A stretch of 11,014 bases of DNA from Patescibacteria group bacterium (GTDB lineage Bacteria; Patescibacteriota; Minisyncoccia; Phycocordibacterales; XYD1-FULL-46-19). Within the stretch, counting starts at the first letter, position 1. Each line of letters starts with the position of its first letter. Below are positions 1 through 5,838 of this stretch, one piece after another. The position numbers were made by a program, and so were the translations under genes. The notes below the pieces were generated by a model. It had not been told where the DNA came from and did not search any database. It saw nothing but the letters and a program-made list of their open reading frames with translations. The stretch is from contig JAUPUJ010000018.1 of the NCBI GenBank assembly GCA_030917625.1, forward strand, positions 1 to 11,014. The letters are read 5' to 3'.

Positions 1-303
1 ATCGCCATATCTTTTATAGACACCAATAGTCTTATTGTTTGGACTATAATCTTATTCATCACCCGTATTGGGGCTGCTAGTATTGAAATAGGTAAAGAGA
101 CTTTTCTGTTTAAACATATAAATTCTAACGACTCTAATCTCCTGAGTCTATCAAGAATTATGCTACCTTTAGCCTATATCGCGGGCCCTGCTTGTGCGAC
201 AATTATCATTTATCTAGGCTCTATACAATTACTTTTCATCTTCTTAGGACTCATAATGATTTTAGGTTTATACTCAGCGGGATTATTGATTGATACTAAA
301 TAA
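1..303 (+). CDS. MFS-type transporter, C-terminal fragment (5' end outside window)
   Basis: An open frame enters at base 1 and ends at TAA 301-303, giving the last 100 residues of a membrane protein. Two or three hydrophobic stretches are visible, at about residues 9-22, 52-72 and 74-96, separated by a polar loop containing an acidic-aromatic patch (GKETFLFKHINSND). The pattern of a TRxGAA segment, then a cytoplasmic loop with E and F-K-H residues, then two final helices resembles the last helices of major facilitator superfamily transporters found in Parcubacteria. The assignment rests on this remembered resemblance and on topology; the N-terminal signature motifs lie outside the window, so substrate and direction of transport cannot be given. 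Leucine and isoleucine codons are A/T-ending like the other ordinary genes. No clear terminator follows; the promoter of the next unit starts 24 bases after the stop. Confidence 0.6.
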   Translation: MAISFIDTNSLIVWTIILFITRIGAASIEIGKETFLFKHINSNDSNLLSLSRIMLPLAYIAGPACATIIIYLGSIQLLFIFLGLIMILGLYSAGLLIDTK

Positions 304-326
304 GTATTAATATCTACAAGAAAAAC

Positions 327-355
327 TTGCAAGTATGGTTATTATGTTCTACCAT
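327..355 (+). promoter_or_regulatory. Sigma-70-like promoter of the 80-aa gene
   Basis: TTGCAA (327-332), 17-bp spacer, TACCAT (350-355). The predicted transcript starts near 362 and has a leader of about 56 nt. The -35 box sits in a perfect 10-bp palindrome, ACTTGCAAGT (325-334), which could also be an operator. The match is by eye only. Confidence 0.5.
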
Positions 356-367
356 TAAGTCTGCACA

Positions 368-394
368 AATCTGACTCAATGGGGAGTTCAGATT
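368..394 (+). other. 5' leader hairpin of the 80-aa gene
   Basis: AATCTGA (368-374) pairs perfectly with TCAGATT (388-394), and two further pairs are possible after a one-base bulge. An in-frame ATG at 379 lies in the loop, which argues against its use as the start codon. The hairpin begins a few bases after the predicted transcription start, so it may stabilise the transcript 5' end or regulate translation. Confidence 0.5.
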
Positions 395-417
395 ACAACC
401 CTCGAAGGGGAAATGAC

Positions 418-660
418 ATGTTGTTCGAACTAGTGATAGACGGAATCATTGTTGGGATGTTGCCAAAACGTGAGAAAGGGTACAACGCGGGGGATATTGT
501 ATTCATCATGTACGGGGAACATAGCGGAACTTTCAAAATAAGGTCCATCAACGAAGAGGGATTGATCCGCGTCGCCACAGAAACCGGTCATCAGAAGCCG
601 CAATACCAAGTGTGCGCTGAGATGTACGACCACATGACCAAAGAGGAAGCTGCTGTATGA
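418..660 (+). CDS. Small orphan protein (80 aa) with KOW/SH3-like pattern
   Basis: The frame is open from ATG 379, but ATG 418 is preferred because AAGGGG (405-410) lies 7 nt upstream and ATG 379 falls in a leader hairpin. The protein is not recognised as a named family. Residues about 24-52 show a KOW-like pattern: G25-D26, alternating hydrophobics (IVFIMY), G33, G37, then an alternating strand ending near I50-R51-V52. This suggests a small beta-barrel of the SH3/KOW type that might bind RNA or ribosomal protein, which is inference. The C-terminus is acidic. Base composition is richer in GC than the large neighbours, and all four leucines use TTG or CTA, never TTA. The stop is TGA. The gene sits in a private transcription unit with promoter 327-355 and terminator 692-730. 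Confidence 0.7.
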   Translation: MLFELVIDGIIVGMLPKREKGYNAGDIVFIMYGEHSGTFKIRSINEEGLIRVATETGHQKPQYQVCAEMYDHMTKEEAAV

Positions 661-691
661 AGTAACAAAGCGGCACAAATACTCCTCGACG

Positions 692-730
692 AAGCTTACA
701 CCCTGTATTGGATGTAAGCTTTTAATTTTT
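692..730 (+). terminator. Intrinsic terminator after the 80-aa gene
   Basis: A 12-bp stem with one mismatch (692-703 with 710-721, AAGCTTACA...TGTAAGCTT), a 6-nt loop and a T-rich tail (720-730). It lies 31 nt after the stop codon and closes the first small unit. Confidence 0.85.
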
Positions 731-738
731 TAAAAAAC

Positions 739-767
739 TTGAAAAATTTCCAGTTTATTGTTAAATT
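739..767 (+). promoter_or_regulatory. Sigma-70-like promoter of the 104-aa gene
   Basis: TTGAAA (739-744), 17-bp spacer, TAAATT (762-767). The transcript is predicted to start near 774, leaving a leader of about 69 nt. The architecture matches those at 327-355 and 4228-4256. Confidence 0.5.
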
Positions 768-798
768 AGACACCAGAAGATCTTAAATTTTCATCGTA

Positions 799-819
799 GT
801 CTGTTCACTGGGAATAGAC
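799..819 (+). other. 5' leader hairpin of the 104-aa gene
   Basis: GTCTGTTC (799-806) pairs with GAATAGAC (812-819) over 8 bp including one G-U, with a 5-nt loop. It sits 23 nt before the ATG. Like the leader hairpin of the preceding small gene it could be structural or regulatory; no known riboswitch consensus was recognised. Confidence 0.4.
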
Positions 820-842
820 ATAAATAGAGAAAGCGGAATAAC

Positions 843-1157
843 ATGGTTGGAAAACTTGTTGGGAGCAGCCTCACCGTCAAGACAGAAATCACGTCTAAGC
901 CTAAAAATGGAGGGAAGCCAAGAACCACAGGGGTCACAAGCGTTGGTAAAATCAATGAGGAACTAATGCCCCTCCTCCTCCTGGGGAAAAATGGGGTTAC
1001 TATCAACCTGAAAGGTGGAGCGCCTGGAATGGGAGGCCCCCACCGCATCACTCGCCAGTCTGAAAAAGAGGTGTCATTGAACCCCGAGACAATCTACAAG
1101 AAGGAAGACGTTTCCAAGCTACCGATAGTGCGCCTCAAAGTCAAAGCGCGCAAGTAG
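843..1157 (+). CDS. Unrecognised basic protein, 104 aa
   Basis: This is not recognised as any family. The protein is strongly basic (about 20 Lys/Arg against 8 Asp/Glu) and rich in glycine, threonine and valine. It has a leucine cluster (residues 41-47, LMPLLLL), a Gly/Pro stretch at 58-66 and a basic tail ending KARK, and shows no signal peptide or convincing membrane helix. These traits would suit a nucleic-acid or ribosome-associated protein, but that is speculation. The start at 843 is the first ATG of the frame; upstream there is only a weak purine-rich GAAAGCGG that could act as ribosome binding site. Codon use differs from the large genes: all eleven leucines avoid TTA and GC is visibly higher. 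It has its own promoter and a strong terminator at 1188-1224. Confidence 0.65.
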   Translation: MVGKLVGSSLTVKTEITSKPKNGGKPRTTGVTSVGKINEELMPLLLLGKNGVTINLKGGAPGMGGPHRITRQSEKEVSLNPETIYKKEDVSKLPIVRLKVKARK

Positions 1158-1187
1158 GCTTAAGCCCACCGATTCAACCCACAACCC

Positions 1188-1224
1188 AAACGTCACTAGC
1201 ACAAATACCGCTAGTGACGTTTTT
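1188..1224. terminator. Strong intrinsic terminator between convergent genes
   Basis: A perfect 13-bp stem (1188-1200 AAACGTCACTAGC with 1210-1222), a 9-nt loop and a TTTTTATTT tail on the plus strand. It ends the 104-aa gene. Its T tail overlaps the stop codon of the minus-strand helicase (1223-1225), so the two 3' ends share the element; on the minus strand the T tract is poor and termination there is less certain. Confidence 0.88.
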
Positions 1225-4207
1225 ATTTCAAAACCTCTCTCAACTTACAAAATTCACAATCTTTTTTTTCACATTTTTTAGACCAAAAATCTAAATTGAG
1301 AATTTCATTAATAGTCTTTTTCACCACAACCTCAAGCTCGCCTACTTCCCCTTCTTCTATAATAAATTTTTCTTTTTTATAAACACCCCGATCATTAGGC
1401 TGAATGAAGTCTATCTCAGCTGATTCCATTTTAAACTTATTATCATCAGTCTTTTCTAAAAGTAATTTATAAAAAACTAACTGCCTCTTAAAATTGCCAG
1501 CTGAGTTTTTCGTCAAACCTTCAATTTCATTACGACTCTTTGGTTTACTCGTTTTATAATCCACCACATTCACCAACCCTGAATCCAAAATCTCGACCTT
1601 ATCTAATTTTCCAGTCAGTGGCACTCCGCCTTCTATATCAAGCACCTTAACTCCATACTCCGTAATAATTCTATTAGTCCAACTATTTTGATAAAGATCA
1701 TAATAATTATCTAAATCGATTTGGCCCTTCTGTTGTACCTCTTTAAAATCTTCTTCATTTAAAGGTTGTTTTAATAAGGCATTATCAAAAAGTGATAACA
1801 AAGTCGCCTTAGGAGGCAGTTCTCCCCTATCTTTATACAAATTAAAAAATCTCTCCAAAGCATCATGAATAGCCGTGCCATACAAGGCACTTTTATTTCT
1901 AATATCCGGCAACCTAATTAGATTTTTAAAAAAGTACTTCCAAGGACATTCTAAATAATTATTGAGAGCGGTCACCGATAAGCCCCTTTGTTTAAATATT
2001 TCTTGAAGATAGTTTTTATCTTCTAAACTTGCAACGCTTATATTTTTATTCTCTTTTAAAATAAATGTTGGATCGTTTTCATATTTAGTTATAAATTTAC
2101 TAACATCTACTTCTTTTACTAAGTCAACATCGATTTCTTCAATAAATTGCGATGGTAAGAAATTTTTACCATCTCGATTTTTATCAGAAAAACTAATATG
2201 AACACCGCGCCTGGCCCGAGTGAGACCCACATAAAATAGACGCCGGTCATCATCTAAATTATCAACCGCCACCTCACTACCTCGATTTGGAACGGAAAAA
2301 TACGAGATCGATCTTTTATTACCCCAGTGGCCATCTCTCGTGCCAATTATAAACACTTGGTCAAATTCCAAACCTTTAGACCGATGGGCCGTCATGAGCC
2401 TCACACCAGCGCTATTAGTTAAACTTTTAGCCTCGAGGGGTAAATTATGAGCCAATAATACATCTAGATGCTTTATAAAATCTCCCAAATTCGCTTCCTT
2501 ATTATTCTCAACTACCAATTTAGCCTCATCTAATAATCTTCTTAATTTTTCTATTTTAAACAATGAATCTAGTAATCCGATGAGGTGATTTAAAAAACCT
2601 GACTCATTAATAATTTTTTCCAAAGTTGGTAACAATAAATCATTTTTAGCTTGTGTATTCCAAGTCTCTACTCGTTCCCACCAATCGCGCCAAAGGACCG
2701 AATCAGCCACTAAATCTTTAAAGGTTTCAGATTTAATCATGTCTCCGACATGTTGATGTTTTTTAGCTACCTCATTAATCACCTTATAAACCTCAAGTCT
2801 TGGTAGATTAAAAATTGAAAAGTGGATTATCTGCAATAATTCATTTTCATCTAAAGATTCGGCGCTTCTTAAAATCTTTAGTAGTTTAGAAATATCAATG
2901 TCAGTTAAAATATCCTCATCCGACTCCACTGTATAAGAAACTTCTAATCGGTCTAAAAACGGGGTTAATTTATGCGCATCTTTATTATTTCTATACAAGA
3001 CAGCAATTTCTTTTGGGTCTTGCCCGGCATCAATTAAATTTTTAACTTTTTCGGCTACAAAGCGCAATTCATATTCTTCTTCACTAAAATGATACAAAAA
3101 TGTAGCCAGTTCTCTATCAATATAAGCTTTAGCTTCTAGATTTTGAATATTTAAATTGTTTAGACTGGCACTCTTCGTGATGACACTATGAGCAGAATCT
3201 AAAACCTTTTGGACCGACCGGTAATTGGCGACCAAAGTTATAATACAGGCTTCTGGGTATAAACTTTTAAAATAATTAAAATTATCTAGAGAGGCCCCCT
3301 GGAATTGATAAATGGCCTGTTTTTCGTCGCCGACTATAAATAAATTTGGATTATCATGAAAACTAGATAATAATTCCAATAAATTATTTTGGGCCCCATT
3401 CGCATCTTGATGTTCATCGGCTAAAATATATTGAAATTCTTCCTGAATTTGGAGTAAAAAATCACCATTATCTTTTAATCTTTTAATAACTTCCATAATC
3501 ATATCGCCAAAATCATAAAGTTTTTTTTGGCGCAATAAATTTTCATATTCCCGATAAACATTTACCAATTGTTTATTTCTATCTATTTTATTTTTTTCTG
3601 TTTGATACTTACCTTTCATCTTGCCTTTATGAACACCCTTGTCATGACACAAATCAGGAATAGCTAAAAATTCTGACTCTTGATTTTGAACTAAAACAAA
3701 TAAATCATCTGGATTAATATTTTCTCTTTTTAATCTTTCTATTTCACTCAAAGTAGCTTTTAAATAAAATAAGGGATCGCCAAAACTCTTAAGTGCGGTT
3801 CCGCCCTCATTTAAAATAGCCGCACTTAAAATATCTATTTGATCAACGCGTGTGGCTGGATTAGCCCCAATAATATTGGAAAATTCTTCAGGAAATTTGG
3901 CAATAATATCATTACAGAAACTATGAAAAGTGTGGATATTAACCTTATATCCTCGACTACCAATAATCTCGACCAAGCGTTTCCTCATAGCATAGACCCC
4001 AGACTTAGTAAAAGTCAGGGCTAAAATCTGTTCTGGCGCCACATCAGTCTGGCGCAGAATATTAGCAACCCTCAAGGTTAAAATCTGAGTCTTTCCTGTT
4101 CCAGGCCCAGCCACCACCATCACGGGACCTTCTATAGTGTCAACAGCCTTCTTTTGTTCAGAATTGAGTTGTTTGTAGTATTTAATAAAGACTTTTTCGT
4201 CGGTCAT
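1223..4207 (-). CDS. UvrD/AddA-type helicase fused to an AddB/Cas4-like Fe-S nuclease
   Basis: This 994-aa protein is a superfamily 1A DNA helicase with a C-terminal PD-(D/E)XK nuclease, probably acting in DNA end processing, recombination or repair in the cytoplasm. Helicase motifs visible: Walker A AGPGTGKT (33-40), motif Ia LTFTKSG (64-70), DEHQD (264-268), motif III VGDEKQAIYQFQG (292-304), YR (329-330), TAHRSKGLEF (606-615) and LFYVGLTRARRG (657-668). The nuclease has the AIHDALE His (H781), D869, DYK (D883, K885) and QxxxY (Q909, Y913). C753 with C979, C984 and C987 forms a plausible four-cysteine [4Fe-4S] site, here spaced C-x4-C-x2-C. The start at 4207 is supported by an extended -10 box 8 nt upstream. 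It stands alone, divergent from the 45-aa gene. Family assignment is firm; physiological role is inferred. Confidence 0.95.
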   Translation of the reverse strand: MTDEKVFIKYYKQLNSEQKKAVDTIEGPVMVVAGPGTGKTQILTLRVANILRQTDVAPEQILALTFTKSGVYAMRKRLVEIIGSRGYKVNIHTFHSFCNDIIAKFPEEFSNIIGANPATRVDQIDILSAAILNEGGTALKSFGDPLFYLKATLSEIERLKRENINPDDLFVLVQNQESEFLAIPDLCHDKGVHKGKMKGKYQTEKNKIDRNKQLVNVYREYENLLRQKKLYDFGDMIMEVIKRLKDNGDFLLQIQEEFQYILADEHQDANGAQNNLLELLSSFHDNPNLFIVGDEKQAIYQFQGASLDNFNYFKSLYPEACIITLVANYRSVQKVLDSAHSVITKSASLNNLNIQNLEAKAYIDRELATFLYHFSEEEYELRFVAEKVKNLIDAGQDPKEIAVLYRNNKDAHKLTPFLDRLEVSYTVESDEDILTDIDISKLLKILRSAESLDENELLQIIHFSIFNLPRLEVYKVINEVAKKHQHVGDMIKSETFKDLVADSVLWRDWWERVETWNTQAKNDLLLPTLEKIINESGFLNHLIGLLDSLFKIEKLRRLLDEAKLVVENNKEANLGDFIKHLDVLLAHNLPLEAKSLTNSAGVRLMTAHRSKGLEFDQVFIIGTRDGHWGNKRSISYFSVPNRGSEVAVDNLDDDRRLFYVGLTRARRGVHISFSDKNRDGKNFLPSQFIEEIDVDLVKEVDVSKFITKYENDPTFILKENKNISVASLEDKNYLQEIFKQRGLSVTALNNYLECPWKYFFKNLIRLPDIRNKSALYGTAIHDALERFFNLYKDRGELPPKATLLSLFDNALLKQPLNEEDFKEVQQKGQIDLDNYYDLYQNSWTNRIITEYGVKVLDIEGGVPLTGKLDKVEILDSGLVNVVDYKTSKPKSRNEIEGLTKNSAGNFKRQLVFYKLLLEKTDDNKFKMESAEIDFIQPNDRGVYKKEKFIIEEGEVGELEVVVKKTINEILNLDFWSKKCEKKDCEFCKLREVLK

Positions 4208-4215
4208 AGACTTAA

Positions 4216-4224
4216 ATTATAGCA
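4216..4224 (-). promoter_or_regulatory. Extended -10 promoter of the helicase gene
   Basis: On the minus strand the sequence reads TGC then TATAAT (hexamer 4216-4221), followed by 8 nt and the ATG. Initiation about 7 nt downstream would fall 1-2 nt before the start codon, predicting an essentially leaderless mRNA. No Shine-Dalgarno is present. Confidence 0.7.
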
Positions 4225-4227
4225 TTA

Positions 4228-4256
4228 TTGAAAAAACACTCTAATTACAGTACACT
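4228..4256 (+). promoter_or_regulatory. Sigma-70-like promoter of the 45-aa gene
   Basis: TTGAAA (4228-4233), 17-bp spacer, TACACT (4251-4256); transcription should begin near 4263. It is back to back with the helicase promoter, the two cores being 3 bp apart, so simultaneous occupancy by two polymerases is unlikely. Confidence 0.6.
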
Positions 4257-4265
4257 ACACCCTAG

Positions 4266-4274
4266 AAAGGAGGT
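4266..4274 (+). promoter_or_regulatory. Consensus Shine-Dalgarno of the 45-aa gene
   Basis: AAAGGAGGT lies 8 nt before ATG 4283. It is the only full Shine-Dalgarno found before any gene in the window, so it is decisive evidence that this short frame is translated and marks it as unlike the surrounding leaderless-type genes. Confidence 0.85.
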
Positions 4275-4282
4275 GCGGTTCC

Positions 4283-4420
4283 ATGTCTAAATCAAAAATC
4301 AGAAAAGCGGCTTCTCATTTAGGCACAATCATTCTTGACTGGTTTTACACTCTAGCTAAGGGATTATTCCCGAAAAAGGAGGTATCCGCACACGACATGA
4401 AGGACATCGATGACATATGA
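4283..4420 (+). CDS. 45-aa small protein, basic-hydrophobic-acidic
   Basis: A short frame (ATG 4283, TGA 4418-4420) with a consensus Shine-Dalgarno, its own promoter and a terminator-like hairpin after it. The peptide starts basic (MSKSKIRKAA), has an aromatic/aliphatic middle of about 17 residues (LGTIILDWFYTLAKGLF, 14-30) and ends acidic (KDIDDI). The middle contains Asp and Lys, so an amphipathic membrane-surface or protein-binding helix is likelier than a transmembrane span. No family is recognised. Being monocistronic, short and strongly ribosome-bound, it could be a regulatory peptide, a ribosome or membrane accessory factor, or a toxin-like peptide; nothing in the sequence decides between these. 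GC content is higher than in neighbours, as in the two small genes at 418 and 843. Confidence 0.7.
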   Translation: MSKSKIRKAASHLGTIILDWFYTLAKGLFPKKEVSAHDMKDIDDI

Positions 4421-4434
4421 TTCGCAAGTCAGTA

Positions 4435-4470
4435 CCCCGGGGCGTGTTTTGCAGGCAACCGGGTTTTATT
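4435..4470 (+). terminator. Probable terminator after the 45-aa gene
   Basis: CCCGG (4436-4440) pairs with CCGGG (4459-4463), enclosing 18 nt and followed by TTTTATTATT. The stem is short but entirely G-C and the tail is good. It lies about 15 nt after the stop codon. Confidence 0.6.
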
Positions 4471-4471
4471 A

Positions 4472-4500
4472 TTGAGAATTATTTATAATTCTGTTACAGT
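4472..4500 (+). promoter_or_regulatory. Candidate distal promoter of yqeY
   Basis: TTGAGA (4472-4477), 17-bp spacer, TACAGT (4495-4500). This would give a leader of about 30 nt with no Shine-Dalgarno. It competes with the proximal extended -10 at 4519-4527; which is used cannot be settled here. Confidence 0.4.
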
Positions 4501-4518
4501 ACAAATACTTAATCTTAA

Positions 4519-4527
4519 TGTTTTAAT
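4519..4527 (+). promoter_or_regulatory. Extended -10 promoter close to yqeY start
   Basis: TG-T-TTTAAT with the hexamer at 4522-4527, 9 nt before ATG 4537. Initiation would fall 2-3 nt before the start codon, giving a near-leaderless message as for several other genes here. Confidence 0.5.
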
Positions 4528-4536
4528 TTTTACACT

Positions 4537-4989
4537 ATGATCCACGAACAAATTAAAGATGATATGAAGACTGCCATGAAAGAACGCAATGCGGTTAAAC
4601 TAAGCGTTATCCGTGGCCTGTTAGCCGCTTTCACTAATGAAGCTGTCGTTTTAGGTAAAAAACCAGACGATAAATTAACAGATGACGAGGCCTTAACCAT
4701 CTTAAAAAGGGCTTCTAATCAAAGAAAAGATGCTGCCGAACAATTTACAATTGGCGGTCGCCCAGATTTAGCTGAAAATGAAGAAGCTGAACTAGTGGTT
4801 ATTCAAAGTTACCTGCCAGCTCAAATGAGCGCTGAAGAAATTAAAGTTATTGCTGAAAAGAAAAAAGCGGAATTGGGTATTTCAGATAAAAGTAAAATGG
4901 GTATTTTAATTGGTGCCGTGATGAAAGAAGTAGGCGCTTCAGCTGATGGTGGGGCCGTTAAAGCTGTAGTTGAAGAAATCTTAAGCTAG
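4537..4989 (+). CDS. yqeY: GatB/YqeY domain protein
   Basis: This 150-aa protein matches the stand-alone YqeY family along its full length. The N-terminal part is an alpha-helical domain with the typical I-x-x-D-M-K-x-A-M-K opening (residues 5-15) and the R-x-L-L-A-A-x-x-N-E segment (25-35). The C-terminal part is the small GatB-tail domain, with the SYLPAQMS linker (105-112) and the KSKMGILIGAVMKE region (128-141). The same fold is the C-terminal tail of GatB, which binds tRNA during Glu/Gln-tRNA amidation, so a tRNA-related role is commonly supposed; the exact function of free YqeY is not settled. The start is the only sensible ATG and has an extended -10 nearby, with no Shine-Dalgarno. Its TAG stop overlaps the TAG stop of the convergent DUF389 gene by 4 bases. 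Confidence 0.92.
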   Translation: MIHEQIKDDMKTAMKERNAVKLSVIRGLLAAFTNEAVVLGKKPDDKLTDDEALTILKRASNQRKDAAEQFTIGGRPDLAENEEAELVVIQSYLPAQMSAEEIKVIAEKKKAELGISDKSKMGILIGAVMKEVGASADGGAVKAVVEEILS

Positions 4990-5723
4990 TTTTTATTGTG
5001 TTGTTCTAATTCTAGATTAGCTTCAGCCACCGCTTTAGCGTGAATTTTATTTTCTAGAACTTCCTCCACAATTTTTTCTTCCTCCTCTCTTTGTAATCTA
5101 GAAAAACCAAATAAAGAAAATATCGTTAGCGATCCTATGATCGTGGCTAAACAATTGACTAAAAACAACATCAAAGCTCCTGCAATAACTTCAAAATTCC
5201 AGAAAGCGATACCAATACCAACAGTGGCGAGTGGTGGCACCAAAGAAACCGCTTGGGCAATACCTGGCAGAGCTGAAGACAAACCTTGTTTAACCCAAGA
5301 GTAAGACACAGCAAAACCCGACATTAAAGCAATTAGAAATAAGAAAATATTAGGCTGAGTCTTATCAATAATAGTTTCTACTAATTCTCCTTCACCCACA
5401 CAAATTGCGATAATAGTCGAAACCAACAATACTACCACAATCGATCGTGACAAAATCCTCAGTGACCTTTTTAAAGCCAATGGTGAAGCGGTGACTATAC
5501 CCATCGAAAGACTGAGTATTGGGAATAAAATCGGAGCAATCAGCATGCCTCCAATAATAGCTTCTAAGCTATTTATGAGTAAACCTAAGGTAGAAATAAA
5601 AGTGGCTAGAGCTAAAAACACATAAAAATCAGCTCGCTCTCGTGATTCTGATAATAATTCTCTTAAAGTTCTTTTTTGATCTAAGAAACTAGTTAAAAAA
5701 ACCGAGTTAAAAGATTCCCCCAT
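4986..5723 (-). CDS. DUF389 family integral membrane protein
   Basis: A 245-aa membrane protein with about six hydrophobic helices (roughly 33-51, 56-78, 91-110, 124-142, 149-174 and 177-204) and a charged, Glu-rich cytoplasmic tail (about 207-245) likely to be helical or coiled coil. Family hallmarks are the GGMLIAPILFPILSLSMG segment (58-75), a SPLALKRSL loop (80-88) and the ALPGIAQAVSLVPPLATVGIG segment (151-171) with its Pro-Pro pair. DUF389 proteins are widespread and uncharacterised; a transport or channel role is often guessed but unproven. The length suits the short form of the family, lacking the extra N-terminal soluble domain. Start ATG 5723 follows a TAA in the same frame. Its promoter is divergent from that of the pterin dehydratase gene. 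The convergent stop overlap with yqeY leaves no room for a terminator. Confidence 0.88.
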   Translation of the reverse strand: MGESFNSVFLTSFLDQKRTLRELLSESRERADFYVFLALATFISTLGLLINSLEAIIGGMLIAPILFPILSLSMGIVTASPLALKRSLRILSRSIVVVLLVSTIIAICVGEGELVETIIDKTQPNIFLFLIALMSGFAVSYSWVKQGLSSALPGIAQAVSLVPPLATVGIGIAFWNFEVIAGALMLFLVNCLATIIGSLTIFSLFGFSRLQREEEEKIVEEVLENKIHAKAVAEANLELEQHNKN

Positions 5724-5758
5724 ATTGATTAAATAAATAGATTAAATATAACTCTGTT

Positions 5759-5767
5759 ATTATAACA
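5759..5767 (-). promoter_or_regulatory. Extended -10 promoter of the DUF389 gene
   Basis: The minus strand reads TGT then TATAAT (hexamer 5759-5764). The gap to ATG is 35 nt, so unlike most ordinary genes here this transcript would carry a short AT-rich leader of about 28 nt without Shine-Dalgarno. Confidence 0.55.
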
Positions 5768-5820
5768 AAGATCCTAATATTTTAACTAATTTACTTTTCC
5801 TTTTATTTTTAATAAATCTG

Positions 5821-5829
5821 TGTTATAGT
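5821..5829 (+). promoter_or_regulatory. Extended -10 promoter of the pterin dehydratase operon
   Basis: TGT then TATAGT (hexamer 5824-5829), 9 nt before ATG 5839. Initiation would fall 2-3 nt before the ATG. No convincing -35 or Shine-Dalgarno. It is divergent from the DUF389 promoter within a 115-bp intergenic region. Confidence 0.6.
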
Positions 5830-5838
5830 TATAAATAT

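Noticed and set aside
379..417. Start codon ATG 379 for the 80-aa gene.
   Set aside because: It lies in a hairpin loop, has no Shine-Dalgarno, and a better-spaced purine-rich site precedes ATG 418.
791..1051. An 86-codon minus-strand frame antisense to the 104-aa gene.
   Set aside because: It is the shadow of the GC-richer plus gene, has no ribosome binding site or promoter, and its Pro/Arg/Leu-rich low-complexity product is typical of an antisense frame.
673..1208. The 10-mer GCACAAATAC occurs at 673-682 and 1199-1208, with near copies at 363-370 and 4499-4508, as a possible cassette boundary repeat.
   Set aside because: Tens of 10-base repeat pairs are expected by chance in 11 kb. The copies sit in different contexts (after a stop codon, in a terminator loop, in a leader and in a promoter), so no boundary role is supported.
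1223..4207. The helicase-nuclease considered as part of a defence system.
   Set aside because: It stands alone, has the standard repair-type architecture and has no defence-like partner genes nearby.
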